64,000 nucleotides of DNA, taken from NCBI RefSeq assembly GCF_026212465.1, contig NC_080058.1, positions 15,746,587 through 15,810,586 on the forward strand, given 5' to 3'. The notes under the pieces were generated by a model. It had not been told where the DNA came from and made no database searches. It saw only the letters and a list, made by a program, of their open reading frames with translations. This document shows, one piece after another, positions 13,738 through 25,448 of this stretch (the first letter of the stretch is position 1; each line of letters starts with the position of its first letter). This DNA comes from Amaranthus tricolor (lineage: Eukaryota; Streptophyta; Magnoliopsida; Caryophyllales; Amaranthaceae). The position numbers and the translations under genes are program-made.

Positions 13738-15214
13738 AGGGCGGTTTGGTAATAAAAAATTAAGTAATAAAAAATTTCGTAATGAATGATAATAAAATAA
13801 GGTAATGAAATTACCATAAAAGGGCCATTTTTATTACCATTAAACAACCTCGTATTAGGCTGTAATGGTAATGATGTATTACTGTGGTAATAAAGGGCTT
13901 TTTCTCAGTCATTTACTTTCTCTGTCAAACATAGATTTTCCCTATTTTTCCCCTCACTCTCTCAAACCCTAGATTTCTTCATAGCCAAAATGAGTTGATC
14001 CAGTGCAACCATAACTTAAATTTATTTAGAATCTTGTGCTTTATCTATTTTTCTCCATATTAGATCTACTTTTTACTGGATTGAAGGTGATTTACAGGTT
14101 CGATTTCATTGTAATTTCTTAGTTTGATTTTTTTGTTGTTTTTCTCCAGATTAGATCTACTTTTTGTTGAACTAGATTGTAGTATCTTGTATGTATGTTG
14201 TAGACAGCTGTGTTTTTTCTATTATCTGCGAGAACGCACAAAAGGTAGCTGTATTTTGGCTGCTGTTTTTTTCTGTTTTTTCCCCTGTTGTGCGTTTTTA
14301 ATGTTTTCAGGTGGGAACTTGGTTGGATGCGTAATATTTTTGCTTCTATACCCTTTGAGCGGTTAGTTGACGTGGATGTATTACTAATTTGAATTTATGA
14401 TTAAGGATAGAGGAGCAAAGTTTCTTAGCTTTGTGAGATTCATATGGCTTTGCCCTTGATATGTTGGCAGGTAGACATCTGGTTTGTCCTGTACTTAAAA
14501 TATATATTATATACCAAAGCACAACAAAAGTAAATTGGATTCAGATGTCTTTGGTGAAAACTTGCCCATTTAGCATATGCACTGTGGGGACAAAAGTTGG
14601 TATTGCAATATTTTTCAACTCATTCTTATCCATCCAGCTGAATTAAGACAAACTGGTTCTAGAGATTATTCCCTATTTCATTGCATAATTGAGTACTTCA
14701 ATTTGATAATTCTTCTATCTGCTAAGCGTTGTTGGATTCTAGGTTGGCCGGACGCAGTACTTGTAGCTCCTATACTCGTAGTACACGTACACACGCACTC
14801 ATTGAAGCAGTAGAATTTTCTAACTTTAAGTAGTTTTTCATTTCAAGGTTCAAGTAACACCATTAGTCATTACAAGAAAATAAATAATGGTTGAAGCAGT
14901 AGCATTTTCGAGTATTTGGATATTTAGTTCCCTTGAACCATTTCAACTAGGTTATGGGCCTTTTGATGTTGCTTCATTTCGTATTTCACTGCTATAATGA
15001 TTGAGCATGTCACCTATATCATGTGCTCTTGCAAGCGGTTGCATTTGAATTTCTACTATCTTTATTCTTTATCTAACCTTATGTATGTCTATACTTTGTG
15101 TTAATTAGAATTGATTGAATGGTTTTGTGCCTTATCATCTACTTATGCTATGATTTATGTAGTTATGGCGCGTCTTCAATAATTGCCTACGGACTTTATT
15201 TTTTTTGGTTTGCT

Positions 15215-16541
15215 ATGAAGCGAAGAAAAATTAGAAGAGTAATGATGCTGATTTGATTAGGATAATCCTCATTTTTAGAAGAAGACTAAGAATTAGGATG
15301 TCTAAGCAACCTAGTCTGCATAATCCTATCCATAGATCAGCACATTTAGATAGAATGGTAGTGGAGAGTGATATTGCTTGCATTGAGAAACTTCGTCGCA
15401 CGTTTAATATCTTCATTTCATTGGTTCGTGAAGTTGGAGGGTTAAGGGATACTAAGAACATGGTAGTGGAAGAAATGGTTGCTATATTTTTGCATCTACT
15501 TGCATCTGAGGAGAAGAATAGGAAAATAAAATATGATTTTCAACGGTCAGGAGAAACTATAAGCAGACATTTTAATAATGTGTTAAAAGTTGTGTTAAAA
15601 CTTTCGAGTTTGCTCCTCAAGAAACCTAAACCAATTCCCGAGAATAGCACAGATGAAAGATGCAAATGGTTCAAGGTAAATCTTGTATTTTTTTTATTAA
15701 TAGATAGAATACACATATCGATTTTTAACTTTTATTAATCACACCCCTTTTATTGAATTGTATAGGTGCTATTGACGGGACTTTAATTGATGTAAATGTG
15801 CCTGAGATAGGTAAATCACGTCATAGGTCAAGAATTAAAATACTATCTCAAAAAATGTTTTAGGAGCTTGTGCACTGGATATGCAATTTATATATGTTTT
15901 GGCGGGTTGGGAAGGTTCAGCTGCCGATGGAAGAGTACTTCGAAGTACTTTAAATAGAAATAATGGATTAAAAGTGGCTAGAGGTCAAAAATCAATTTCT
16001 TATGTGTAAAGATTTTTTAAGGCAGCAAAAATGACCAATAATCTAGCTTAACTCATTGGTTTTTAACTTTTTTACCTAGTTAATTATTATCTAGGGGATG
16101 TAGGATATAAACATTGTGATGGATTTCTTGTACCTCATAGAAGAACAATTTATCATGAATGGAGAAGGGGGTTGGAGCAACCACGCTCAAAGGAAGAGTT
16201 GTTCAATATGAGGCATGCTTCAGCTAGAAATGTGATTGAACGAGCTTTTGGTTTGTTGAAAGTACGGTGGGAAGTTCTTGCCAAAGGCATCAAGTACCGT
16301 CTCAGCATTCAAATAGATATAATTGGCTTGTGTGTATATTCATAACCTTATTCGCCAACAAATGAGCGTTGATCCAATGGAATCTATTTTAGATGCATAT
16401 ATGGAAGAGGAAAGAGAGAATGATGAAATTGAAGATGATGGAGACTACATTCAAAATTGTGACGCATCTGAAGAATGGACTAACTTTAGAAACACATTAG
16501 CTCAAGATATGTATGATGCATTCTTGGCCAGGAGACATTAG
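15215..16541 (+). pseudogene. PIF/Harbinger (HARBI1-like) transposase, frameshifted
   Basis: An ATG at 15215 begins MKRRKIRR; a frameshift near 15240 leads to NDADLIRIILIF and a long helical N-terminal region with the words GGLRDTKNMVVEEM and KIKYDFQRSGETISRHFN, typical of plant Harbinger transposases. A GT-AG intron (about 15675-15766) is followed by GAIDGTLIDVNVP, the first catalytic Asp region. After another frameshift near 15840 come VLGACALDMQFIYVLAGWEG and SAADGRVL. After a second interruption come GDVGYKHCDGFLVPHR (second Asp) and ARNVIERAFGLLKVRWE (catalytic Glu). A third frameshift near 16320 precedes IHNLIRQQMSVDP and an acidic tail ending at 16541. The domain order is complete, but at least three frame breaks make it non-functional. 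Confidence 0.85.
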
Positions 16542-16719
16542 TAATGGATAGTTTCTTATTTTAGTTGGTTTTTCAATTTTTAGTCTTTTAGGACTAGCTT
16601 TTATGTTGAACTACAAACATAAGTTGTTTTATGATTGATTAGTTATAAAATATTCTTGTCTTACAAAGATACTTTGGTATTATTTGCCACCATTGTATGA
16701 CAAATATATAATAACTTAT

Positions 16720-17675
16720 ATGGGTGATGAGATTCGAGGTCGAGGAAAAAATAAGAGAATATGGACTTCAATGGAGAAGAATGCCCTTGTTGACATTCTA
16801 CTTGAGATGCAGAATTCAAATTGGAAGTGTGACACAGGCTATAGGACGGGTTATCAGATATATATTGTAAAGAAAATGAATGAGCGATTTCTTTATTGTG
16901 GATTGAAGGGTAAGCCACATATTGAATCCAAAATTAAGATTTTTAAGAGACAAATGGGATATATTCTTGAAATTCAAAAGCAAGTTAGTGGTTTTGGTTG
17001 TTATGATGCTACAAAAATGGTAACTGTTGAGAAGGAAGTCTTTAGGGGATGAGCTCAGGTATTTTCTTTTATTAATTTCTTAACAGTAGCTATTAATCAC
17101 TGTTTTTGCTATTAGTTTTGTTTCTTTCATTTGATTGATATATAATTGTAAGATATGCTCTAGAAAAAAGATGGAGCTGCTGCTCTATTTTGTAAACCGT
17201 TTCCTCTTTATCACAAGCATTGTAAGATTTACGCCAAGGATCATGCCAGTGGAAATATGGTCAAGGGGCCCGGAGATGATGAAGAAGGTCATAAGAATGA
17301 GGCTGAAAAGAATAATGATGCTATTAGCTCAACTCGAGCGATTGGGCAATCAAGTGGCCGAGGAGATCGTAAGAGAAGAAGGAAAATTGAAAATGAAGAG
17401 CTTAATGGCTGGCCATTGCATTGACAGCTTTGATTGATGTTGAAAAGGAGTCTACTTCAATTATGATGGATATGAAGAAATCATTTTTACGAGATGTGGA
17501 GATAGGTGAGAAGAGAACTAACCTTTTTGCAGTATTGAGTAATCTGCAAGAACTGACACCAATAGAAGTTGTCAAAGCTACCACAATTATTGGCTTAGAT
17601 GACAAGAAGCTGGAGATATTCTACAGTGTGCCGGATGAGTCCAAAGTTATGTTCATCAAATCTTTGCTAAAATGA
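16720..17675 (+). pseudogene. Harbinger Myb/SANT-like accessory protein, frameshifted
   Basis: The ATG at 16720 begins MGDEIRGRGKNKRIWTSMEK, the start of the Myb/SANT-like trihelix domain of plant Harbinger ORF1 proteins, which assist transposase import and terminal binding. The domain continues through LKGKPHIESKIKIFKRQMGY and VSGFGCYDATKM to a stop at 17050. The next homologous block is in another frame from about 17170: DGAAALFCKPFPLYHKHC, then an acidic and basic linker with SSGRGDRKRRRKIENEEL. After one more shift the tail runs from ALIDVEKEST near 17421 to FIKSLLK at 17675. It lies about 180 bp downstream of the transposase on the same strand. Two or more frame breaks mean it is dead. 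Confidence 0.8.
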
Positions 17676-18329
17676 TAGTGTTGATAGATTTTAAAAATAT
17701 TATGATGTAAAATGGTTGAACTTTAGGTTATACTTTCCGTGTTGGTGAAAATGTTGGTGTGTTTTAAAAAAGTATGAACTTGGTAGTCACTAGAGGAATA
17801 AACTTTTTATCGTATATTTTATGCCTAAACACTAGCTAATTTTCTCGGTTGAAGAGTACTACTATGGCTACTTAATTGAAACTTGTTTGTAATTGTCAAG
17901 TATTTACAGTGTAAAGAATGCATGAAGAAAATATTATTATTTGTAATTGCAAGTCGATGCAATTGTCAAAAAAAAATAATGAAGAAAAAAGGTAATGTTT
18001 GTAATTATCCACAAAAATATTATTATTAAAAAAAGAATCATTAGATACAATAATGCTTTTAGATACGAATATACAATAATGATACTAAGAGTCATTACCA
18101 TTTTTTATTACTAACAACCAAATGCAATCAATGGAATATTATCTTCCATTACCATTCTTTAGTCATGCAGACCAAACAAAAAAATCTCCATTACCAATTC
18201 TCATATCCATTCCTTCATTACTATTGCCATTACAACATTTCATTCCCATTACTTCATTACTATCAACCAAACGGGCCGTAAGAGTACTACATAACTATAA
18301 CTCTAATGAGGAAAATATTTTCATTAAAA

Positions 18330-18655
18330 AGTGCAATGCTCAATTTCACAATCTTTAATAACACTATATTCTATTATCAAACAACAAGAGAAAAGTAATT
18401 AATTCATACAATACTTGCTAAAAGTCTCTACCAATAGAGCATTTTTTAAAGAATTAAAAGTTAGAGATGATTTGAGAGTAAAATCTGGTTAAAAGCATTT
18501 TTATTAGTATGTATGTATTTTAAATGAGATTACAAGCTCTATTTATAATAGAGAAAGACCTAATAAACTTCCTCATATATAGAAAGTTAGGTAACAAACA
18601 TTCCTAAATAATATTATGACTATTTCAAAGTATCTATTTACCTTTATTTTCTACA
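18330..18655 (-). repeat. 3' LTR remnant of the degenerate copia element
   Basis: Directly after the RNase H end the minus strand reads a purine tract 'aagggagag' followed by 'tgtagaaaataaagg', a normal polypurine tract/LTR start. Inside is a TATA-like 'tataaatagag' (minus strand, near 18540). The outer edge is not sharply defined. No partner LTR was found on the right. Confidence 0.55.
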
Positions 18656-18660
18656 CTCTC

Positions 18661-19900
18661 CCTTAGGCTACGTGTCAGGTCTTGAACAACGACTTGCACG
18701 ATGTTTCTTCAATGACTTATGTCCTTATTCCTTTTGTAAGAATATATGTAGTCTGGTTCTTTGATGTGAAGAATGACAGACTGATGATTTTATCCTCAAG
18801 TTTTTCTTTTATGAAGTGACGATCTACGTCAACATAACTCGTACAGTCGTGTTGAACTAAGTTTTCAGAAATCTTAATTGTAGCTTTATTATCGCAGTAG
18901 AGTAGGCTAGGTTTAATTTGAAAAAAACGGAGTTCATCTAACAATTTCAAAGCCATAAAACTCTAGCTATCCCTTTGGAAATACCTCTGAATTTCGCTTC
19001 GGCAGTAGATAGAGCTACGACCTTTTACTTCATACTTTTTCATGTTACTAAATTACCTCCAACAAAAGTAAAATACCTAGAGGTTGATTTTTTTTCGTCT
19101 TTATTTTTCGTCTAATCAACATCTGTATAAGCTAATAAATCAAGATTACCATTCCTTTTAAATAAAATACAACGGCCACACATTCCTCTAAGATACCTAA
19201 TTATTCTCATAAGTACCTAATTATTCTCATAATAGGTTTGAGATGATCAGTATCAAGAAGATGTATACTAATGATTTCAACAACATACGCTATATATGGT
19301 CTAATGTGAGATAGATATATAAGTTTACTGACTAGTCTTTGATAATGCTCTTTATTATTTAATGTAGCTCTTTAAAAAATTTGTAATTCGTGATTAGCTA
19401 CCATTGGAGTTTCTACTAGCTTGCAATCAACCATCATTGTGCTAGCAATTACTAAGTCAAGGATATATTATTTCTTTTTATTAATGAATATTCCGAGCTT
19501 TTATCTTAGAACCTTTATTCCAAGGAAGTATTTGAGATTTCAAAGATCCTTCATTTTAACTTCTTATAATAGTCTTTCCTTTAACTTTGTTATCTTTTTT
19601 TGAATCATTTCCACTTATTAACATATCATCAACATATATTTTTAGACATATAATCTTATTCTCACGTGTTAAAATAAGGTGTAATATGCATTTTTTTGTT
19701 TATACCCAAATTTCTTCATAGTAAAAGTGAATCTTCCAAACCATAATATTGTTATTGTTTTAATCCATATAAGGCCGTTCTAAGCTTGCATCCTGCTTCA
19801 TTCTCAAATAGACCTCTTTCTCCATGAAAAAAGACATTTTTATCATCAAACTAAAGATCTCCACAAGTACTCTCCCCATGAGATGTTATTTGCGTATAGT
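18661..19900 (-). pseudogene. Copia reverse transcriptase and RNase H remnant
   Basis: On the minus strand the RT core IYVDDMLISG is seen near 19636-19600, with the Y-V-D-D metal-binding motif. A later stretch reads RLVGKLIYLSHTRPYIAYVV (about 19340-19280), a conserved copia connection region. The RNase H end (18956-18717) contains LLYCDNKATIKIS, VDVDRHFIKEKL and a T-YILTKG tail, equivalent to the usual DILTK motif. The frame is interrupted by several shifts and stops, so no polymerase can be made. Confidence 0.75.
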
Positions 19901-20013
19901 AAAAGGATTTTTCAAAAAAAAAAATCATAGTTAATTGTTGTATGCATCTTCTCATGAACTAGATCAAAACATATGTATTCCTTTTGAATGATACCATATC
20001 CTTCAAAAACACA

Positions 20014-20336
20014 TTAAACTACTCTTGATTGTCGCTTGTTATTATTCCCTTGTTTAAGATGAGCATAAAAATCACATCCAAACACTCGTGGAGGAAGATT
20101 ATGGGTAGGCGGGATATTTTTTAAAGAATTCAAAGTCTCAAGAGGAGTTTTAAATTTTAGTTTCCTTGTAGGTAGACGATTAGTTAAATAATTTGATGTT
20201 GCAATAGCTTTAGCCCAAAACAATGCAACAACATGGGATTCGAACATTAATGCCCTTGCCATTTCAAGAAGATTGCCTTTTTCCGTTCAACAACTCCATT
20301 TGATTATAGGGTGCCTGAGCACGATGTTTGATGGAT
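20014..20336 (-). pseudogene. Copia integrase, C-terminal part
   Basis: The minus strand reads HQTSC near 20330, then a stop-interrupted SNGVVERKK carrying the catalytic Glu, then MARALMFESHV, NYLTNRLPTRKLKFKTP and RVFGCDFYAHL, all conserved in copia integrases. The upstream half lies beyond the inserted LTR at 23417. The break falls between the block before HQTSC and the ITSNG-type block, so the two parts were once contiguous. Confidence 0.8.
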
Positions 20337-20341
20337 AAGAC

Positions 20342-23300
20342 TGTAATACCTCGTAATTTATTACGTCAATATTGTAAATTTTTTTAAATAATTTGAAAAA
20401 AAACGATTTAATATATTTATTGTCGAATAATTGAATTAGCCTCTAGATATATATATTGTCGAATAATTGAATTAGCCTCTAGATATATATATTTTTTTAT
20501 TTGTTTTATTTAAGTAGTCAAAAATTATTATTATTATAATTTTTGATTATTAATATTATTATTAAAATAAATCAAACTTAGTATCGGCTAGAGTTATTTT
20601 TGGGTCTTGTAGATAATATACACAAGTAGTATGAGTGGGGTTTTTAAATTTAAAAGTAAACACTCCTCACTTTTTTTATTTTTTTATTTTTTATTTATTT
20701 ATTTTTTTTTCATCTTCCATAACCTTCCTTTACTCTTCTCGTTCCTCCATCTCCCTCCCTCAAAACACCAAACCACCACCACCATAACCAGTGGTTGCTG
20801 CCACTAGAAACCGGTGCCACCAGCAGCCACCACTAGCCGGTGGCTGTCCCCTCCCACGCACCTCTTCTCTCTCCTCCATTTTTGTGAGCTTTTTCATCCT
20901 TATTTTAAATTAGTGATTTTAATCTTTAAAGTTTTGGGTATATTCATGAATCTTAGTTTAAATTAGTTTATATCTTGATAGAATTTGTAATGGGTAAGTG
21001 TTAAAACTGAGATTTGGAAATGAGTATGTTAGGGTTTGTGTTGGGGATGAAATTGAAGATAGTATGTATTAGTTTTATGTATTTTGATGATTTTATGATA
21101 TTGGGACAAATTAAAAGAAGCTTTTGATAAGTATTATTTTTGAATAATAATGGTGGTCTTGATGATTAAAAATAGTTAGAATTGTTGGTCACTTTTAATA
21201 GTTAAAAATATAAATTAATTATGCCAATGGTGGTGCATGTGATTATTGTTGTTTGTTTGTTACTGATAAATATACTAATAAAGAATTAGTGATAAAATTA
21301 CTAGTAAAGAGTTAATGATAAAATTACTAATAAAGAATTAGAGATAAAATTACTAATAAAGTGTTAGTGATAAAATTACTAATAAAGAATTAGAGATAAA
21401 ATTACTAATAAAGAATTAGTGATAAAATTAATCATAAAGAATTATTGTATAAAATTAATAATAAATGAATTATTATATCATGTGTTGTTAGCGGTGATTA
21501 AGTGTCGTCATTGTAATTGTGGAAACATGGTTGAGGTTTAATTGATGTGGTTAGTATGCAATTGTCGCCAAACTAATTTCTTGTTATGGTTATGAGATGC
21601 CTAAGCTACTAATTGCTTTGTTCTCTTGCTTTGTCACTTCAAACCTTGAAGAATATAACAAATATGCTTGAAAATCATTATCACCTTGAGTTGAATTATT
21701 GAAGTCATGTGTAATACACTACATTATACAATTTAAGCTCACATAGTCTTGTTTTATTACAAAAGTGTGTGAATTAAATCTTTTCCCCTTGAACATGTCT
21801 TGATTAGAATTTAATGGAAACTAATGTTATAGTTAGATTGATTGATGACAATTTTTGGGAGTAAACAGGTTGTGTGTATGATTAGATTGCATATTGATAT
21901 GAGTTGTGGCTTATTAAAATAGAAGTAGGGTACTTAGTAGAGCAAGCAGCTCCTAAAGGAAGTGAAGTAGACTTAATTTAAACGTGTATAGGTGCCCTGT
22001 TCATAAGAGGGAAGTAAGAACCTCTTTCAACGTGATTGTTACGACTTGTTATCTTGCAGTTACATGTAAGTACACGCAATAGCTAACTCTTACATGCATC
22101 TTGAATATGTTTTTTTTGCGTAACAATATTATATGAGTTATGTTGACTATGATTTTCTATTAAACATTAAGTTGGTGTTTCAAGTGTGGATCGGTTTGAA
22201 GACATGGTAGAGAATGGGTTTTGATGTCACGAGAGTGGAATGTTGGATTATATGAGAAGGAATAGGAATGATTCCTTATTGAAGCTTTGAATTATGTTTT
22301 ATGAATGGGAATGAGTCCCTTATTGATGAGTATTAAGTTGGTTGTTTATTGTGACTCCACTGGATTGGTACCCCACTTGGTTTATTTCCCGGAGGCATGG
22401 ATCATCTACATATGGTCGCTGTACGGGGATATGATCATACTTTGGCATTCAGCGCTGGCATGGCCATCACCGCCCTTGGCTGAGGTGTTACCATGTGGGT
22501 TTTGCAAACCTCAATAAGGTGGGTCTTGTCACATAAGAGCATATATGAAACCAAAGAAGAGATTAAAAATTGTGAAGGCATTCAGAAGTACATCGAAATG
22601 AGAAGTAGTGCGAGTTGATACTTACACATTGGATTGTCTCCTTCACCTTGTTTTTTTGAAGTTGATTGTTGGTTATGTATATAACATGTTCTTAGTTACT
22701 GACGTGTACTGTTTTTTTTTTTTGTTGTTGATGGCTCGTCTTTGATGGCCTTGCTATGACACGTTGGTCTATGACCTTACGTTGAGTAGCAGGGGTATCA
22801 TAGATAGATCTTGCAGGTTTTGAAGATTCCTTGCATTGGATACGGGGGGAATGAGTGAGAACCTTGATGCATGCAATGTTATATTTGTTTTTAACGCTAC
22901 AAGTGGTTTCTTTGCATTTAAATTGTTTATGTTTTTGGGTAAAGGCACATGCCCTCTTTTTGATGTAATTCGTTCCGCTGCAAAGGTTTATTTTGTACGA
23001 CCGTTCATATTTCGTTATTTTAGCTTGAATGGCTTGTAAAGCTTGATTGTGTTTTTGAAAACCCAAGTGTTTACATGGGAACCACGATCCATGCTTAGCA
23101 TGTCGACAGAGGATTTGGCAATGATCATTTTGCCGTGATTTATTGTTGCAAGGCTGTTGATGCCTTTTCTTTATAATGTTTTATTGCTTGTTTATTTCTT
23201 TTGGTGCGTCCAATTTCATGGCAGATGCTGCCGAAATTTCCGCACGATTTTGTTTGGAAATTTCTGAAATCAATCAAACTTTACCCTATTTTTTCTTTTC

Positions 23301-23411
23301 CTTTTCTTTATTTTATTTTCTATATTTTATTTTTAATGTAACACTCGAATTTCCTCCGTTCCCTTGCGGTTTTAGTTCTGTTTAGAGGGTTGGAAATTCA
23401 AGGATGTTACA
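20342..23411 (+). mobile_element. Solo LTR of a Ty3/gypsy-like element, inserted in copia integrase; target duplication AAGAC
   Basis: The insert starts TGTAATACCTCG and ends GGAAATTCAAGGATGTTACA, with the TG…CA ends of an LTR. The five bases AAGAC occur at 20337-20341 and again at 23412-23416, an exact LTR-type target duplication. The interior (3,070 bp) has no gag-pol. The 'tgtaatacctcg' start and 'gggttggaaattc…gatgttaca' end resemble long LTRs of Tekay/Del-like chromoviruses, from memory of the family. Loss of the internal part by LTR-LTR recombination is the simplest origin. The short ORFs inside are not real genes. Confidence 0.8.
21268..21475. repeat. 26-bp minisatellite, about eight units
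   Basis: Units of the form 'taaagaattagtgataaaat' plus 'tactaa' repeat with small changes (agttaatg, attagag, tgttagtg). The array lies inside the solo LTR and probably varies in copy number between LTR copies. Confidence 0.8.
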
Positions 23412-23416
23412 AAGAC

Positions 23417-24260
23417 CATTAGAGGTTATGAATTGCTTCATATCAAGTTTAATATTTTCACCTCCATTATCAAACCGAAGAATATGAATTTGCATGTTAA
23501 ATTGTGTCTGAATTAACTTGTAGAACTTTACGGAAGCATTCAACACTTTTAATTTTTATTTTAAAAAATATACACAACTCATACGGGTGCAGTCATCGAT
23601 AAACAACTCAAAGTATGAATATCCATGCATAGAAAAATTAGGCATAAGGCCCAAACATAAATGTATCAACATAAAGAGTTTATCAGAATGAGATGAACTT
23701 GAAAAATTAGTTTACCACTGACATTTAGCAAGCCCACATGATTCATAGTCTACAGAGAAAATTTTTAACCTATTTGTAGGAAAAAGACTCTTCAATTATC
23801 CTAAAGAGGGATGACCCAAACGCTTATGCCACATTCGAATCTTTAGTTTTTTGACAACATTTGTAAATATAGCATAGCCATCTTGATCAACTTCAATGAC
23901 ATCGTATAATCCGCCTAACTCAAAATCATGCCGAATAATCTTCCCCGCCTGAACCTCCTATACATAACATCCACCAAAAAACATGAGAACACAACAATTT
24001 AGTTCTTTTGTGATTTGACTGATGAAAACTACTTTATGAGACATGTTGTGGATGAAATGAAAATTTTTAAGTTACATTTTTGATGTTTTTTCAGTAGACC
24101 CTGCCTTTTCTACGTAGACACATTCCTCATTAGTAGTTTGAATAAGAGTTCTCCGTGTAGTTGTAATATTTTGAATATAAGTGGGATCATTAGTCATTGT
24201 GACGATTGCCCCACTATGAAATATCTATTTTTTTTCTCAAATCAAAATCTTAAATGATAT
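23417..24260 (-). pseudogene. Copia protease, GAG-pre-integrase and integrase N part, decayed
   Basis: The minus strand shows SGAIVTMTNDPTYIQN near 24210-24160, the copia protease active-site region with a decayed D-S-G-A. Then come KIRMWHKRLGHPS near 23850-23810 (GAG-pre-integrase zinc region), YFELFIDDCTR near 23615-23580 (integrase core), and MQIHILRFDNGGENI near 23500-23450 with the second catalytic Asp. Frames change several times. This block is the upstream half of the gene whose rest is at 20014-20336. Confidence 0.75.
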
Positions 24261-24699
24261 ATATTGAGGAAAACTTGATTTCTAAGCAAAACTCGAAGCT
24301 TTAAATGTGTGCAATGGATACTTTAACAACTAAAAAGAAACACTTGTGCACTGAAGATTATCTGGAAAAAGAAAAGAGCAATTGTGGTAGATGAACTTCA
24401 CGAGAGGTCCTCAAACTCAGAAAATAGAAGTCGTCAATAAAGAGTACGAGAATTTGATTGCAAGTAATTGGGTTGAAGAGTACAATTGCATGAGAAAGGT
24501 TGAAGTTAGATGAACTAACATTAATTGTTTCAAAATAAGGAGTAAATGACAATAATAACTGGTTAAATGAAAGAGATAAGTCTTGTCCCGGTTGCTAGTC
24601 ATTTAGCTCTTTTATTGCAAATAGGTATCAAAGGATTTTCTTTTGTAGAATAAATTAAAGATTGACCCTTTATTTGCAAATGGGTTAAAGGTTAGCCTT
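24261..24699. other. No gene recognised
   Basis: This is where the gag gene of the neighbouring minus-strand copia element should lie, but no gag motif or zinc knuckle could be read. The overlapping short ORFs lack conserved features. Confidence 0.5.
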
Positions 24700-24702
24700 T
24701 TA

Positions 24703-25069
24703 GGGCTCGCTTGGATTAAGAGAAAATATTCAAGGGGTAAATAAATGTTAAACTAGGAAAACATTATTAGTTAGATAGATGATTAAAGGAATTTAATTGT
24801 TAGAAAGGCGACAAAATTAATTACAAGGTAATGAAAAATGTAGAAAATAGCAGCTAGTTCCCTTACTATGGGGTAAAAATTTATCCTATAGGAGGGTGGA
24901 GCAATTCTTTACCTCCAAATGAGGAAAATCTTATCACTTTTTTAATTTACTCTCATTCTACCTCAATCACAATTATTTCAATAACTTCATTTGCATCTTA
25001 ATTACATCTGTTACATTAGTTTGACTTTTTTTATCCCCTTAAATATTTACTTTCAATCTAAGCGACCCC
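24703..25069. mobile_element. Tourist-like MITE (PIF/Harbinger-type), TTA target duplication
   Basis: The left end reads GGGCTCGCTTGGATTAAGAG, and the right end reversed reads GGGGTCGCTTAGATTGAAAG, an imperfect terminal repeat of about 35 bp that continues into 'aaatatt(c/t)aagggg' on both sides. TTA flanks the element at 24700-24702 and 25070-25072. There is no coding capacity in the 367 bp. It ends 14 bp before the target duplication of the neighbouring MULE. Confidence 0.8.
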
Positions 25070-25094
25070 TTAGATGCGATTTTTTCTTTAAAAT

Positions 25095-25348
25095 AGGCAA
25101 AATTTTAAGAAACTACCTAATCTATACCCTCTTTTTTAAAAAACTACCTTATGTAAAAGTTTTTGCAAAAAACTACCTTATATAATACAGTTCTTTGTAA
25201 AACACTACCTTTTAACGGTTTTTAGCCTTTGACCGTTAAGTTTAGCCTTTGATCGTCACGTGACAGTCACCTAATTCTTTAAAAGCACCTTCTTCTTCAT
25301 TTGAACGTGTTTTGATAGCTTTGTTTCTGAAGTTCACTCCATAAACCC
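25095..25348 (+). repeat. Left terminal inverted repeat of the MULE
   Basis: It matches the reverse complement of 31128-31377 with a few differences, sharing 'aaaaactaccttatgtaaaa', 'ataatacagttctttg', 'aaaacactaccttttaacgg' and 'gttcactccataaaccc'. The promoter and transcription start for the GRF gene are probably in or just after this arm. Confidence 0.85.
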
Positions 25349-25448
25349 TAAATCATTCATCTTCATCGCAGTTGCCCTTCCTTTCTTTCTCCTTGAATTC
25401 CAATCCTTAAATCATTCAAAGAACCCAATTTTTTCCAATTAATTAGTA

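Larger units (their letters stand above)
13738..18278 (+). mobile_element. Decayed PIF/Harbinger-type DNA transposon
   Basis: The left edge reads 'ggcggtttggtaataa' and the right edge reads '…caaccaaacgggccg' before 'taag'. The reverse complement of the right edge (cggcccgtttggttg) resembles the left edge, as in Harbinger terminal repeats. Both sub-ends are rich in 'attacc/ggtaat' and 'cattacc' words. The right flank offers a TAA as target site, but no matching TTA/TAA remains at the left, so the boundaries are approximate. Inside are two genes in the same orientation, a DDE transposase and a Myb/SANT-like protein, which is the standard two-gene content of autonomous Harbinger elements. Both are broken, so this copy is inactive. 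13900-15214 holds only non-coding leader or intron-like sequence. Confidence 0.8.
18330..24260 (-). mobile_element. Degenerate Ty1/copia retrotransposon, split by a solo LTR
   Basis: Read on the minus strand, the order is protease remnant (about 24250-24060), GAG-pre-integrase and integrase (about 23950-23417), an inserted solo LTR (20342-23411), the integrase C part (20336-20014), reverse transcriptase (about 19900-19020), RNase H (about 19010-18661) and a 3' LTR remnant. This is the PR-INT-RT-RH order that defines Ty1/copia. Frames are broken everywhere. The gag gene and the 5' LTR on the right are not recognisable. The Harbinger element ends about 50 bp to the left. Confidence 0.8.

Noticed and set aside
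14124..14813. 60-80-codon frames upstream of the Harbinger transposase
   Set aside because: Hydrophobic, unsupported frames in leader or intron-like sequence.
22305..23385. Several 67-124-codon frames inside the solo LTR
   Set aside because: No homology to known proteins is visible, and the LTR ends and target duplication explain the region.
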